Origin: Leptodactylus fallax
Taxonomy: Eukaryota > Chordata > Amphibia > Anura > Leptodactylidae
Direction: 5' to 3'
Assembly: GCA_947044405.1 (NCBI GenBank)
Contig: CAMRHE010001097.1
Coordinates: 160,804 to 224,803, forward strand
DNA length: 64,000 nt
The notes beneath the pieces were generated by a model. That model worked only from the letters and a program-made list of their open reading frames with translations, had not been told where the DNA came from and searched no databases. Shown piece by piece: positions 45,581-56,179 of the stretch. The translations under genes and the position numbers were made by a program. Numbering within the stretch: position 1 is the stretch's first letter; every line of letters starts with the position of its first letter.

Positions 45581-46251
45581 ATACTGGACGTGTTCAGCTT
45601 AGACCTTTACTTGATGGCGGATCCCGGTCAATGGAAATTTACTAAAAGTAGTTGAGTACCCCTACTCTATTGGCCTCGGCAGCCCATCATGCCTTGTGGA
45701 TCATCTTGGTAAAAACTGATAGTAAAAACTGATGACAACTTATGGTTTTGGAGTAGAAATTTATAAAAAAGCCTGATGCCTGATGCATTTTCACATCAGT
45801 TTTGGCATCAGTTGTAATGACTAAGGGACAAAAAAACTGATGCTGATGCAACTGATATACAGTGCCTTGCAAAAGTATTCGGCCCCCTAGAACTTTTCAA
45901 CCTTTTGCCACATTTCAGGCTTCAAACATAAAGATATAAAATTTTAATTTTTTGGTGAAGAATCAACAACAAGTGGGACACAATTGTGAAGTGGAACGAA
46001 ATTTATTGGTTATTTTAAACTTTTGTAAAAAATAAAAAACTGAAAAGTGGGGCGTGCAATATTATTCGGCCCCTTTACTTTCAGTGCAGCAAACTCACCC
46101 CAGAAGTTCAGTGAGGATCTCTGAATGATCCAATGTTGTCCTAAATGACTGATGATGATAAATATAATCCACCTGTGTGTTATCAAGTATCCGTATAAAT
46201 GCACCTGCTCTGTGATAGTCTCAGGGCTCTGTTTAAAGTGCAGAGAGCATC

Positions 46252-47927
46252 ATGAAGACCAAGGAACACACCAGGCAGGTCTGTGATACTGTTGTGGAGA
46301 AGTTTAAAGCCGGATTTGGATACAAAAAGATTTCCCAAACTTTAAACATCACAAGGAGCACTGTGCAAGCGATCCTATTGAAATGGAAGGAGTATCAGAC
46401 CACTGCAAATCTACCAAGATCCGGCCGTCCCTCTAAACTTTCATCTCAAACAAGGAGAAGACTGATCAGAGATGCAGCCAAGAGGTCCATGATCACTCTG
46501 GATGAACTGCAGACATCTACAGCTGAGGTGGGAGAGTCTGTCCATAGGACAACAATCAGTCGTACACTGCACAAATGTAAGGGTCTTGCCAAACGTAGCA
46601 ATACCCTGACACTACTGCAGCGGTCTGGGAGGAAGGACAGAGACAAATGAGCCCTAATCTCACTCCAGCCACTGTCCCTTCCTATTGCCTCAGTTACCCT
46701 AAACGGCAAAAGGACAACTAGAAGACAAGCCCTATACTGGGTAAGTGACACACAGAACAAAGACAGAACAAACGACAAAAGAGAGGTCAGGAAGCCAAGG
46801 GGTCGGTAACAAACGAGCAATGCAGTACAAAGTCAAAATCCAAGAGAATAGTCAAAAGGCAAGCCAAAGGGTCAGAGAATCAAGTAACAAAGTAGTAAGG
46901 GATATAACAAGGAGAGCAGGCAAAGACAATGCAATAACCGGCAACCATGTGAGGGCTGACAACCTGTTTATAGAAAGTCTGGGACCAGCCCCAGACCTGA
47001 TAGGTACACAGGCTGTCAATCACTCAGGCCAGGAAAAGATTAACCCTATGCAGTCCAGAGAGAAATGCTCAGAACACGGGTGTGGCCGGAAATCCATTAC
47101 ATAGTCTAGGACCATGTTCAGACTGAGCAACAAGAAACCTACGCAAGGAATCAAAGCGAACATGCCTCCTTCGCCACAGCGTGCGAGCGGAGGGTGGCGC
47201 TGAGACCCGAACAGGCAGAGACGTTACAACAAATCTGGCCTTTATGGAAGAGTGGCAAGAAGAAAGCCATTTCTCAAAGATATCCATAAAAAGTCTTGTT
47301 TAAAGTTTGCCACAAGCCACCTGGGAGACACACCAAACATGTGGAAGAAGGTGCTCTGGTCAGATGAAAGCAAAATTGAACTTTTTGGCCACAATGCAAA
47401 ACAATATGTTTGGCGTAAAAGCAACACAGCTCATCACCCTGAACACACCATTCCCACTGTCAAACATGGTGGTGGCAGCATCATGGTTTGGGCCTGATTT
47501 TCTTCAGCAGGGACAGGGAAGATGGTTAAAATTGATGGGAAGATGGATGGAGCCAAATACAGGACCATTCTGGAAGAAAACCTGTTGGAGTCTGCAAAAG
47601 ACCTGAGACTGGGATGGAGATTTATCTTCCAACAAGACAATGATCCCAAACATAAAGCAAAATCTACAATGGAATGGTTCACAAATAAACGTATCCAGGT
47701 GTTAGAATGACTAAGTCAAAGTCCGGCCCTGAATCCAATCGAGAATCTGTGGAAAGAGCTGAAAACTGATGTTCACAAACGCTCTCCATCCAACCTCACT
47801 GAGCTCGAGCTGTTTTCCAAGGAAGAATGGGCAAGAATTTCAGTCTCTGGATGTGCAAAACTGATAGAGACATACCCCAAGCGACTTGCAGCTGTAATCG
47901 CAGCAAAAGGTGGCGCTACAAAGTATT
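46252..47927 (+). pseudogene. Tc1-type DD34E transposase split by an LTR, two stops
   Basis: The ATG at 46252 starts MKTKEHTRQVCDTVVEKFKAG. The helix-turn-helix region follows (GYKKISQTLNITRSTVQAIL), then NLPRSGRPSKLSS and VHRTTISRTLHK, where the LTR enters (46576-47228). Coding resumes at 47229 in the continuing frame with SGLYGRVARRKPFL, KVLWSDESKIELFG (first Asp) and [22 protein letters not shown] at 47495-47497 replaces a Cys codon position. [13 protein letters not shown] carries the second Asp. A second TGA at about 47708 replaces a Trp codon position, and NPIENLWKELK carries the Glu. The frame ends GATKY near 47927. The gene is dead three times over. Confidence 0.92.
46576..47228 (-). 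mobile_element. Solo LTR, 653 bases, with 5-base target duplication
   Basis: The insert is bounded by ACAAA at 46571-46575 and 47229-47233 and has TGTAA...TTACA termini. On the minus strand it starts TGTAACGTCTCTGCC and contains CTATAAACAGG as a likely TATA box, so its sense strand is minus. No internal region, primer site or polypurine tract is present, as expected after recombination between two LTRs. The 5-base duplication suits Ty3-type elements. It inserted into the transposase gene, so it is younger than that insertion. Confidence 0.93.
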
Positions 47928-48149
47928 AACTTAAGGGGGCCGAATAATTTGGCACACCCCACTTTTCAGTTTTTTATTTTTTACAAAAGTTTAAAATATC
48001 CAATAAATTTCGTTCCACTTCACTAATGTGTCCCACTTGTTGTTGATTTTTCACCAAAAAATTAAAATTTTATATCCTTATGTTTGAAGCCTGAAATGTG
48101 GCAAAAGGTTGAAAAGTTCAAGGGGGCCGAATACTTTCGCAAGGCACTG

Positions 48150-48832
48150 TATGTGAACCTACCCTAAGTAACTTGGCCTACTGTCATGCTAGCATGATCT
48201 TATTAGTATCCTCTTTGGCCCTCTGAGCAAAAGTATCCACTAACAGTTTCTTGGCTGATAACATATGATTGCTAGTGTTTCCTCATTTAGAGGACAACCC
48301 CTTTAAGGACAAAGACCAATGCAACATTTGTTGTTCAATCTATTACCGTCGCAGATTTGGAAATCGCAGCATGTCAATTATAACTACGGAAACGCTGGTG
48401 GTCTCCCTATAGGCATAGCTGAAGCAGAAAGTCAGCAGAGGAAATCTCTGTGAACTTTCTGTGAAAAGCACTGCGGGAAAAACTATTCTGGGGAAACTGA
48501 GCCTTATATATCTGGGTAATATGTATAAGGCAGATCATGCAACTATTTCAGTTATATACTGTGGAAAGATTCTATTACTTTCTGGATATATTGCACTATT
48601 GTAACATTGATTTACTTTCTATATGGCTGTTATGAAAAACAAAAAGGCCTCAACAAAGGATTTGGAAAATTCACAAACCAGTTGAAAGTAATGAAAATGA
48701 TAGGTGTCAGGCTTTAGCATGTGTTCCAAAATCACTTCTCATTAAAAAGATTATAGGAATTAATTTAAGATTTCAATATGTCCATGTTCTGAAATCTTAG
48801 TTCCCATGGCAACAATATTGTACCTTGCTTAC
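48150..48832. other. MITE fragments and unassigned DNA
   Basis: ACAACCCCTTTAAGG at 48292 is an orphan TTAA-type MITE end. 48345-48510 is the fourth copy of the GC-rich CTACGGAAACGCTGG family (with TTTGGAAATCGCAGCATG and GAAGCAGAAAGTCAGC). The rest is unassigned. Confidence 0.5.
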
Positions 48833-48913
48833 CTGTCCATGTGCTTGTCATTGAGATGAAGGACATGTTTTATGTATTCGGGGGGAATGTTTTTGAAGAT
48901 ATTAGAAGACAAA
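48833..48913 (-). CDS. Candidate internal exon, 81 bases, unknown gene
   Basis: On the minus strand a strong acceptor (CTTTGTTTTTATAACAG) precedes 81 open bases ending at a strong donor (ATGGACAG then GTAAGC). Phase in and out is the same, so the exon could be included or skipped without shifting frame. The frame that also stays open through the flanking intron reads LSSNIFKNIPPEYIKHVLHL and NDKHMD, which has leucine-repeat-like spacing but no clear family. No partner exon was found within reach. It may be a true exon of a minus-strand gene or a decoy. Identity unknown. Confidence 0.4.
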
Positions 48914-49179
48914 CTGTTATAAAAACAAAGCAAAGTATTATCCTTTACGATCAAAGCTTGGATCTTTTGCAAATGATTTTGAATTGCAGGATAGATACAA
49001 TGTTCCTTATTAAACTCATTATTCATTTTACTCGAGAATTATGTTATTGTTTTTACTGTATCATTAAAATGAAATGTGGCCCATATATTTGTTTAGTAGC
49101 CTGAACAATTCCATCTTCACAAACAATTTCTGTTATCGCAGACCGACAATCAACCACAATGTTCTAGTATGTATAATGC

Positions 49180-49740
49180 ATTACCTATCTACTTGTATTT
49201 TTATAATATGTACCTTCTAGCATTATGTAATTTTGTAGTATAAATTTGACTAAATATGTTGTAGTAGGTATTTTACTTTGTATTTATCGTCCTTTATTTA
49301 TGTATTCACTAATATGTATTTAGTAGTATGCATTTTCTTGTAAGTAATTAGTAGCATATATTTCCTAGTATGTTTATTCTAGTTTACTAATCTCATCTAT
49401 AGAATGCATTAACTTTTGTATTTTCTAGTATACTTATTAGTCTGTTATTTGCAGTATTCACATATGGATATGTATTTTCTAGTAAGAATTTACTAAAACC
49501 TATATACATCATGTACAGTATGTATTGTGTTGTAATTTATGTATTTTTTTTAGCATTTATTATATTTTGCAGTATTCATTTTCCACTATATATTGTGTAA
49601 TATAAATATCAATATATACATATATTTACTATTTTATCTATTTTCAATATTTTAGCAATATTTTCTAGTAAAAATTTACAAGTATATATTTTTAGCTTTT
49701 ATTTTGCAGTGTATATTTACTTAAGGGTAGAATTAATATT
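49180..49740. repeat. AT-rich irregular repeat of TAGTATGTATTT-like words
   Basis: Words of the form (C/T)TAGTA(T/A)G(T/C)ATTT recur more than ten times with irregular spacing across about 550 bases. This looks like an old decayed minisatellite. No open frame. Confidence 0.55.
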
Positions 49741-50840
49741 TGTATTGCTCTTTGTGTGCATTAGCAAATTGTTTGTGCCCTACTATAGTACCAACCACAG
49801 TACATACAAAACTATAAATGCTTTACATATACACCATAGCTCATTGTAGTATTATTATTATTATCCCACTTAAAATATCATACTTAAGTAATACCACCAT
49901 ACAGTGTTTTCTGCTTTCACTGTACAACAGGTACAGTATTTCGTAGTGACTGGTACAGCCAAGTTTGGCCAGCATACCTTATATCAAAATATGGCACTGG
50001 AGTAAATTTCAGCCACATGATATGTCATAAATGTCTCATAGATGCGCCTATCTCTAAAATAATATGTCATAAATGTCTTTTGTGGGTCATTTAAATCTAA
50101 AACAAATATATTAAAAACCCTGTTGCCTGTGTGTGGTTTGTGCAGAATGATAGATAAGAATTACATACTTTAGTTACATGTTACATGAAGTGGTTTTCAC
50201 CAGCGGCTATGGAAAATTGTTCCTCTTTTATCATTTCCAAGTACACCTTCCGCAACACCACATGTTCACTATTGTAGATATGAATTTCAATTTGCACTTT
50301 CAGTTCAGGCAACGTGCTTATAATTGCTTGAAGATGTCCAAGTATGCGGTTGTGTTCACATTTCAGCAAAGAATATTTATCCACTATCCGCAAACCCATA
50401 ACCACACACCAAACAGTGATTTTTTTAATCATAAAATGACTGTTCAGGAAATTCATGGGAAATTTCTGTGTCCAGAGGTTGTACCACATTTTATCTGGCA
50501 CAGTAAAAATGCTCCTCTTAGCATTTCGAGGAGTATTTTAGGCCATGGCAGAGTACGATTTTTTCAGAAATGGAATTAAACAATAAACAGGCATAGATGA
50601 TGTTAAGAGCTTGTCATTTAATCAGGGAAACTATTTCTATAACTGTCTGTAAATAGCAAAAATTGTGGGTGGCAGACTAGGGATTTTAGGAGTAGATTTT
50701 GAAGCTTAAAATGCCTCAAAACCTGCTCTAAAAATGCAGTGTAAACATATTCTAAGATATGTGTGCAAACACCTTGGCATCATAATAAGATGGGGTTCAC
50801 TTAAAGATTAATAAGGCCCAGGCTGGCACTGGCTGGGATT

Positions 50841-51025
50841 AAGAAAACCCTGGATGAAGTGAATGCACAGCAGACAACCTGAGGCTGGTATAGCCAAGTG
50901 ACATAGTACAAAGACAAATACATTATATTGGACTGTGGCAATATAGTGTATCTGACTCTGTAATTTATCACTGGGCTATACCTGTCTTAGGCTGTTTGCT
51001 GTGCATTCATCCTACCCAGGGTTAT
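50841..51025. mobile_element. Palindromic MITE inside mariner copy 1
   Basis: Arms of about 52 bases, 50841-50893 and 50974-51025, share GATGAAGTGAATGCACAGCA / TGCTGTGCATTCATCC and CTGGTATAGCC / GGCTATACCTG. The loop holds TTATATTGGACTGTGGCAAT, which also occurs at 16021-16040. Confidence 0.75.
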
Positions 51026-51412
51026 ATACAAACCAGGCAGTCACCCAGACCCAGCCCTATAACTGACCACTAGTGCTCACAGTCTGCCTCTTATCCCACA
51101 CCAACAGTCTCTGTACAGATTTATTATATATGGTGGTGCCACCCACAAAGTTTTCCCCCTCGGCCCTTCAACAGTGGTACTATTCTCAGACTGACACAGC
51201 ACTGAATGGTCCTGCAGCCCACCCAAATTGACTAATCAGCTGTCAGCCATGGACATAGCTATAGGAAGTCAACCGTAACCGTTACTACCTGGACCTTGAT
51301 GGGGACCCATTATTCTAAGTAGCACAAGGTAAGTAGAGCCCCCTTACAGATTTTGCAGTGGGTCCCAGGAGCTTCAAGCTATGCCTCTACTGTCAATTTC
51401 AGCCTCCTTACT
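51026..51412. other. Inserted DNA of unknown origin within mariner copy 1
   Basis: Non-coding, with GGACATAGCTATAGGAAG and related wording common in frog repeats. Family not identified. Confidence 0.35.
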
Positions 51413-51474
51413 AATAACAAAGCTCCTTATTCTACACCTACCATTAACTATGAGTAAGGAGCTTTGTTATTGGA
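51413..51474. repeat. Hairpin with 20-base arms
   Basis: AATAACAAAGCTCCTTATTC and GAGTAAGGAGCTTTGTTATT pair with two mismatches around a 20-base loop. It marks the right edge of the insertion. Confidence 0.85.
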
Positions 51475-52117
51475 CCTGTTGTGCACCAGCAGTATTGCTA
51501 TGTGGCTGATGCTGCCCATATCTTTTTTCAAGAACAAGGAAAGTCTCTTGCATCTTAATACACATGAGAATTATTTTTCGAAGTGTAAATTGTCTGCATA
51601 AGAGACTACGTGTACCTTCGTGTGTGCCAGTACCAAGTGTTTGATCATATCCAATAGCCAATTGCAATATGCCACTTGCTACTGTATATTCCCCTCCTTT
51701 AAAACTTACATGGTTGACACTTGGTATGACTTTAAGTAAGTCGATTTCAGAACATGTCCACATATTGTTCTACTGACGTGCACCTTCTGGAAAAATGCAG
51801 GCTTCTGATAATTCTCTGCTGGATATCTGCAACAAAAACAGATATATGAACACATGGTTTATTTTTTTTTTAAGTATTAGTTATATATCCTGTATTACGT
51901 CACTTCTGCACCAAACCATGTCTACTGCTTTTTGGTGGAAAGGGTAGGTCTCGAAATTGATCAGCAAAAGAATTCTGTGTTTCTTTGAATAAACCTGTGC
52001 GTACATAAGCCTCCGCTATCTCAATTGAATATACCATGGTGGACACCCTAAAACCCCTTCCCTAAAGAGTACTACTTGACTGACAGGGAAGTATACATCT
52101 GATGGGTTGCTCTGACA

Positions 52118-52736
52118 GTTTTACTTTATGACAGTTTTGATGAATGAGGTCTAAGTATTATACTGTATACACCTCACAAGAGGGTTCTGTATTTCATGGC
52201 CTACCATGTACATAGACACACTTTTATGTGAAAGCTTGTTTGCTATTTTAATCCTATTCATGTGGTTATGTGATCTATATAGGTTTCATTGCCAATGTTA
52301 AAATCTAATCCTCATTTCTTTGGGCCAAGGCATTTTAACATAATACACAAAAATTTAATTAATACAATATTTACTTATGAAGTTGTAAAGTAGCCCAATA
52401 GAAGGCAAATTTGTAACCCAGAAAATCAATTTGTGCATTTATATTTTGGACTTTTCAACTGATGCCTGCCAATTCCAACCATACTAAATAATGAAGTATT
52501 TCTATAGCTCTAGGCAGCTGCATATTATGTTAAAACACTTCAACTGGTGGCACAAAGATAAAATATAACATTTAATGTGAAACAGATTGTATAATCTTGA
52601 TTTTAAGCAGTGCAATACATTTAACCCCTTCCTGTCTGAGCCATTTTTTGTTTTTAAGTTTCATTATTTTCCTACCCACCTTCCAAAAGTCATAACTTTA
52701 TTTTGTTCTGAATTTCGAATAAGGGCTTAATTTTTC
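52118..52736. other. Unassigned, with a frog-type repeat at the end
   Basis: 52620-52736 has TTAACCCCTTCCTGTCTGAG and CCAAAAGTCATAACTTTATT, wording of a common anuran repeat. The rest shows nothing. Confidence 0.4.
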
Positions 52737-53097
52737 TTAAAGATAGGTCACCAATATCAGATCAGTGGGGGTCTGACACCTGACACCCACATCAATCAAC
52801 TGTTCTCTGCAGGTGATGGAGCAGGAAGCAGACAGCTCTGTTCTCTGTGTAGTGGCCAGACCAGGTTACTGAAGATCAGTTCCCATTTACTTAAAAGGAC
52901 GCTTAGCTGCAGAGACTCTATTCAGCCACTTCACAGAATGGAGCTGTCAGCTTCCTGCTTCCTTCTCTGTGTATCAGCTCCTGAGAGAACAGTTGACCAA
53001 TGTGGGTAACGGGTGTCAGACCCTCATTGATCTGATATTGTTGACCTCTCTTTAGGATAGGCCATCAATATTTTTAGTCTGGAAACCCCCCTTTAAG
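52737..53097. mobile_element. Palindromic MITE, AATATCAGATCAGTGGGGGT family
   Basis: Left arm TAGGTCACCAATATCAGATC, GGGGGTCTGACACCTGACAC pairs with right arm GGTAACGGGTGTCAGACCCT and TGATCTGATATTGTTGACCT. TTAA borders both ends. A second internal mirror (CAGGAAGCAGACAGCTC / GAGCTGTCAGCTTCCTG) surrounds the centre. Non-coding. Confidence 0.85.
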
Positions 53098-53144
53098 TGT
53101 TAATATAATCCTATCGAAAGACTGGGAAAAAAATACTCAATTCT

Positions 53145-53779
53145 GTGATTTCATTTACATAATACTTTTATTAGATCCAGTAAGACAACATAATGCAGTG
53201 AGACTGCATTGGTATTAACCTTTACTTCTGCAGGCAAATACATTTCTAATGGCAAGATCTGCATTAGCAAATAGTTCAGAATATATTAAAATCTTTGAGT
53301 TTAGGACATCTCAAGATTAAAGATGGTTTACACTGATACAGCTGCCATTTATGTACATAGATGAAGTTACTGTGTACTGTCAAAACAATGAAGTATTTTC
53401 CATATCCTATTTCATTTCATCTATAACATTATTTTCTCAGTTTTTTAGGTAAGGTCTGCTTTCCATATACAATGCCAACTTTCCAAAATGGGTATGCTAT
53501 TTAAAGGTTTGATGACTGAATTAGGCAGGTAACTTGGCAAATCAATTTATAGAGTAGCTTTGAACCTTTCTTTAATGTTTCTTCTATTGTAAGTAATTGG
53601 GACACTGACAAGATTATTCCAGCGACTACACAGAATTTGTGAAGTGTATTTAAAAAGAACATCTTGAATATGTTTAAGGGACTCGAGGATGCAGCTGCAT
53701 GGGGAAACAATTGATATGTTGAGGAAATGAGGTGGTTCTCTATCTTTTGAAAACACAATACGTCCTATGAGACGAGTGT
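53145..53779 (-). CDS. Candidate terminal exon with 3' UTR (coding 53547-53779), unknown gene
   Basis: On the minus strand an acceptor (TTGGTTGCAG) precedes 233 coding bases to a TAA at 53547-53549. The peptide reads DTRLIGRIVFSKDREPPHFL, then SPCSCILESLKHIQDVLFKY and SRWNNLVSVPITYNRRNIKE, with amino-acid use like a folded protein and no repeat wording. About 380 bases further there is AATAAA (53167-53172 as TTTATT on plus), suitable for a 3' end near 53145. The acceptor has a weak pyrimidine tract and no upstream exon was found, so a processed or decayed gene is possible. I do not recognise it. Confidence 0.4.
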
Positions 53780-54580
53780 CTGCAACCAATAATTTTCAGT
53801 ACAAAAGTTCTCTTTAATTGGTAATTCCAGAATTACTTGTTACTGTGTTTCACTTTTAATACTCAACCAAAAGGGATTTTTTTTTTGGTTTGCGAGTGAT
53901 AATTATGTTGTACAAGCGCTTGTAATTTATATGCAAATTAAATTATGTTTGAATTATATTTTAACTACAGAGAAAAAAAATCTAATTTCAAAAGATTATT
54001 AGACGGTAAAGTAAGAAGGCTTGAATGAAAATATGTATTAGTCTTTCCTATTATTTTTGATAAAAATTAAGTTATATAATTGTAATTATTTTTTCAGCTA
54101 AAACAAGAAGAGTTCTTTCAATAACACTATTTCACATTCTTATTGATGGAAAATTTTCTCTAGTGTATTGTATTATTCATAATGGTACTGTGTGCCAAAT
54201 AAGGTCCACTGCATCATATTAACAGCATATATTTACAGAATATAAAAGAATCATTGTAATATTGTATGCTATATATTGTGATATGTTTTTTTATGTGTTA
54301 TGCTTGTGATGTAGTTATCTCTATTACTAGCATGTATAGTTTTATTTTAAGAAAATAAAACTATCATGAGTTTCAGTACAGAACACTATGCTTCCTCAAT
54401 ATGGCTGATCAGTGATCAAAGTTAGTGCAATCATCTGTGTACCTACCATAAAGGCAAGACTCTCAACTGCAATATAACTTGTGGTGGGAGGTGACTATGC
54501 AGCAAAATCATTCCTTTGATGCTGTCATAATGGCTTTCCGCAGTCACAACTAGTAAGTGCTCTTTGGATACAGAGGTATA
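53780..54580. other. AT-rich DNA, no gene
   Basis: ATATGCAAATTAAATT at about 53930 contains a perfect octamer (ATGCAAAT), but isolated octamers are common in AT-rich DNA. Nothing else seen. Confidence 0.3.
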
Positions 54581-54639
54581 CAGAGTGGGCCATGAAAAAC
54601 AGAACCCTGTTCCCCTTGTGTGCAATATACAGGGTAATT

Positions 54640-56129
54640 GATAACAGAAGAGTGACATATATACCTGTTATAGGAGATGCTAGAAGTAGTTTCCACCAGT
54701 GGTTAGGTAATACCCATCAGGTATGAATTCCAATTTGTTGTCTCAATTATGGCAAAATCTGGAGATTAGTTTCCTAAACCATACCCTTCAGTCAACCCCA
54801 CAGATACCCCACTAAAAGAAACATACTCATGATCAGTTAACACTGCAAAAAATTGCTCAAAGATGTCCATGTAATGTGTATAGCTGTATTCACATTTTTA
54901 ACAAAGAATATTGGGCCTATAATCATGTGTAGCCATAGCTGCACACCAAAAGGCATTGTTAGGATTATGAAGTGGCTGCAGCTCATGTGAATTCTTCTGT
55001 GTGTCAGTGTACTGTGCACAAAATTGCTCAAAGATGTCTATGTACTATATATAGCTGTGCTTTTTTATTTTTATCAAAGAGCATTGGGTATACAATCATG
55101 TGTACCCATAGCTGCACACCAAAAGCCATTTTTTTGGATTATGAAGGTGGTAGAAGTCACCCCATTCCACAAAGTGTGCTACTGATCTATGTTCCCACTC
55201 TTGGATTGTTGTGTGCATTCATTTATTGTTAAAGTGTGTTCACCATGTATTTACATGCTCGGCTTCTGTAAGTCTTCTGACTTATGTTTGTGCAACTGTC
55301 ACATTAAGTATTGTTGCTGCTGAGCCATTTTCCATTCTGGTATTTTCTGGATAGAGTGCAGCACAACGACTCCACCAAAACATGCAAAACTACATTCAAT
55401 TATTGGCAATGCTTTTTGCACTGCTTTACACAATACAGCAGGACACTTTTCTGTCTCCCTTTAATAGAGTTTTTTTCTACATGGGAGTTCTGTACATCTG
55501 GTCTGGGATTTCAAGGGATCTGTTTTGACTGACTGTTTCTGCAGTACCTTGACATGTCAGTCGGGGAGTAGAATTTTGGACTTTGCCAGAAAGCTAGATT
55601 GCAGCATGAGCTTGTACTCTTCGGCCAAACTTGCAAGCCTTGTGTAGGCTGGCATAATAGGTGTTGTATTGACTGTACATACCTGGTAAAATGGGAACAA
55701 GCTTCATCAAACATGATTTATTACATGGAGCATGGCCATGAGCGATCATATCCAGAAGCCAGTTGCAATATACCACACACACTTCTGTTTATCCCTCTCC
55801 TTTAACTCTTGTAAAACTGACACTTGGTATAGTTTCAGGTAAAGAACATGTGTTTTCATGGACATGCTTGGACAGGTTTTATCTTGATTTCCTCAAATCC
55901 TGGTTGTCTATTTTTTTGGCATTTGCCAGGAATCCTGTGTTAGGATTGCAACAAACATGCTTTTTGCTGGAATGGGAAGGTCTGGAAACTGGCTAGCAAA
56001 ATAGCCCTGTGTTTCTCTGAATGAGCCTGTGAATCCATAGGTCCCCACTATTGCAAGTTTTTGTTGCATTGAATAGAGCATGTTGGAAACACTGCACATA
56101 ACAATACTGACCTCTGCACAGAGTACCAC
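54640..56129 (-). pseudogene. Mariner-superfamily transposase relic, copy 2
   Basis: On the minus strand the HTH region (56129-55908) reads MQQKLAIVGTYGFTGSFRET and FASQFPDLPIPAKS. The first catalytic region is seen at 55714-55660 as MFDEACSHFTRYVQSIQH, like the SDEAHF-GYVN motif of this family. The core strand at about 55000-54900 reads FGVQLWLHMIIGPIFF. A C-terminal LLVGYLWG part follows, matching the FFLWGYLK motif near the catalytic acidic residue. The end near 54690 reads GGNYF. Stops and frame changes are frequent, and the core region is tandemly duplicated. Confidence 0.75.
54847..55150. repeat. Tandem duplication of about 172 bases in copy 2
   Basis: AAATTGCTCAAAGATGTCNA, AGCTGT, ATCATGTGTANCCATAGC and TGCACACCAAAAGNCATT occur in the same order from 54849 and again from 55021. 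Only the family core strand is duplicated. Confidence 0.88.
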
Positions 56130-56179
56130 TTGACTGGTAGTAAAATTGCTATCGGCAACAAGGACGGCTCACTCTGTAC

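Larger units (their letters stand above)
45860..48149 (+). mobile_element. Tc1-like transposon interrupted by a solo LTR
   Basis: TA at 45858-45859 and 48150-48151 borders CAGTGCCTTGCAAAAGTATT and its complement. Terminal repeats share CTTTTCAACCTTTTGCCACA and GATATAAAATTTTAATTTTT in mirror order over about 150 bases or more. Removing the 658-base LTR plus one target copy leaves about 1.63 kb, the normal size for the group. The 182-base MITE at 16067 derives from this family. Confidence 0.95.
50181..52080 (-). pseudogene. Mariner-superfamily transposase relic, copy 1
   Basis: On the minus strand the N-terminus (about 52070-51900) reads VYSIEIAEAYVRTGLFKETQ and FADQFRDLPFPPKSS, a helix-turn-helix typical of mariner-like transposases. 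A middle part is 51763-51467. The C-terminal domain (50501-50181) reads ITVWCVVMGLRIV then a TLPELK region, matching the core strand after the first catalytic Asp. Stops, frame changes and an insertion separate the parts. The catalytic residues cannot all be located. Confidence 0.65.
50078..52117 (-). mobile_element. Mariner-superfamily transposon, decayed copy 1
   Basis: Copy 1 aligns by eye to copy 2 (54581-56177) at several points in the same order: ACCCTGTTNCC near the left end, GAAGATGTCCAAGTATG-like and CAAAGAATATT segments, the GATCATATCCANNAGCCA block, and the HTH region. It is longer because about 900 bases (50590-51470), including a palindrome, appear inserted. Ends are diverged (TGTGGGTCATTT left, GGTTGCTCTGAC right), so borders are approximate. 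Confidence 0.7.
54581..56177 (-). mobile_element. Mariner-superfamily transposon, copy 2, 1597 bases
   Basis: TA at 54579-54580 and 56178-56179 flanks CAGAGTGGGCCATGAAAAAC on the left and GACGGCTCACTCTG on the right, a short inverted end of about 14 bases (CAGAGTGNGCCNT). The short ends and gene type set it apart from the Tc1 elements here. The gene runs on the minus strand. Confidence 0.85.

Noticed and set aside
50178..50579. 133-codon plus-strand open frame
   Set aside because: It is antisense to the transposase relic of mariner copy 1.
53930..53945. Perfect octamer ATGCAAAT as a regulatory element
   Set aside because: A single octamer in AT-rich DNA is expected by chance; no promoter context.
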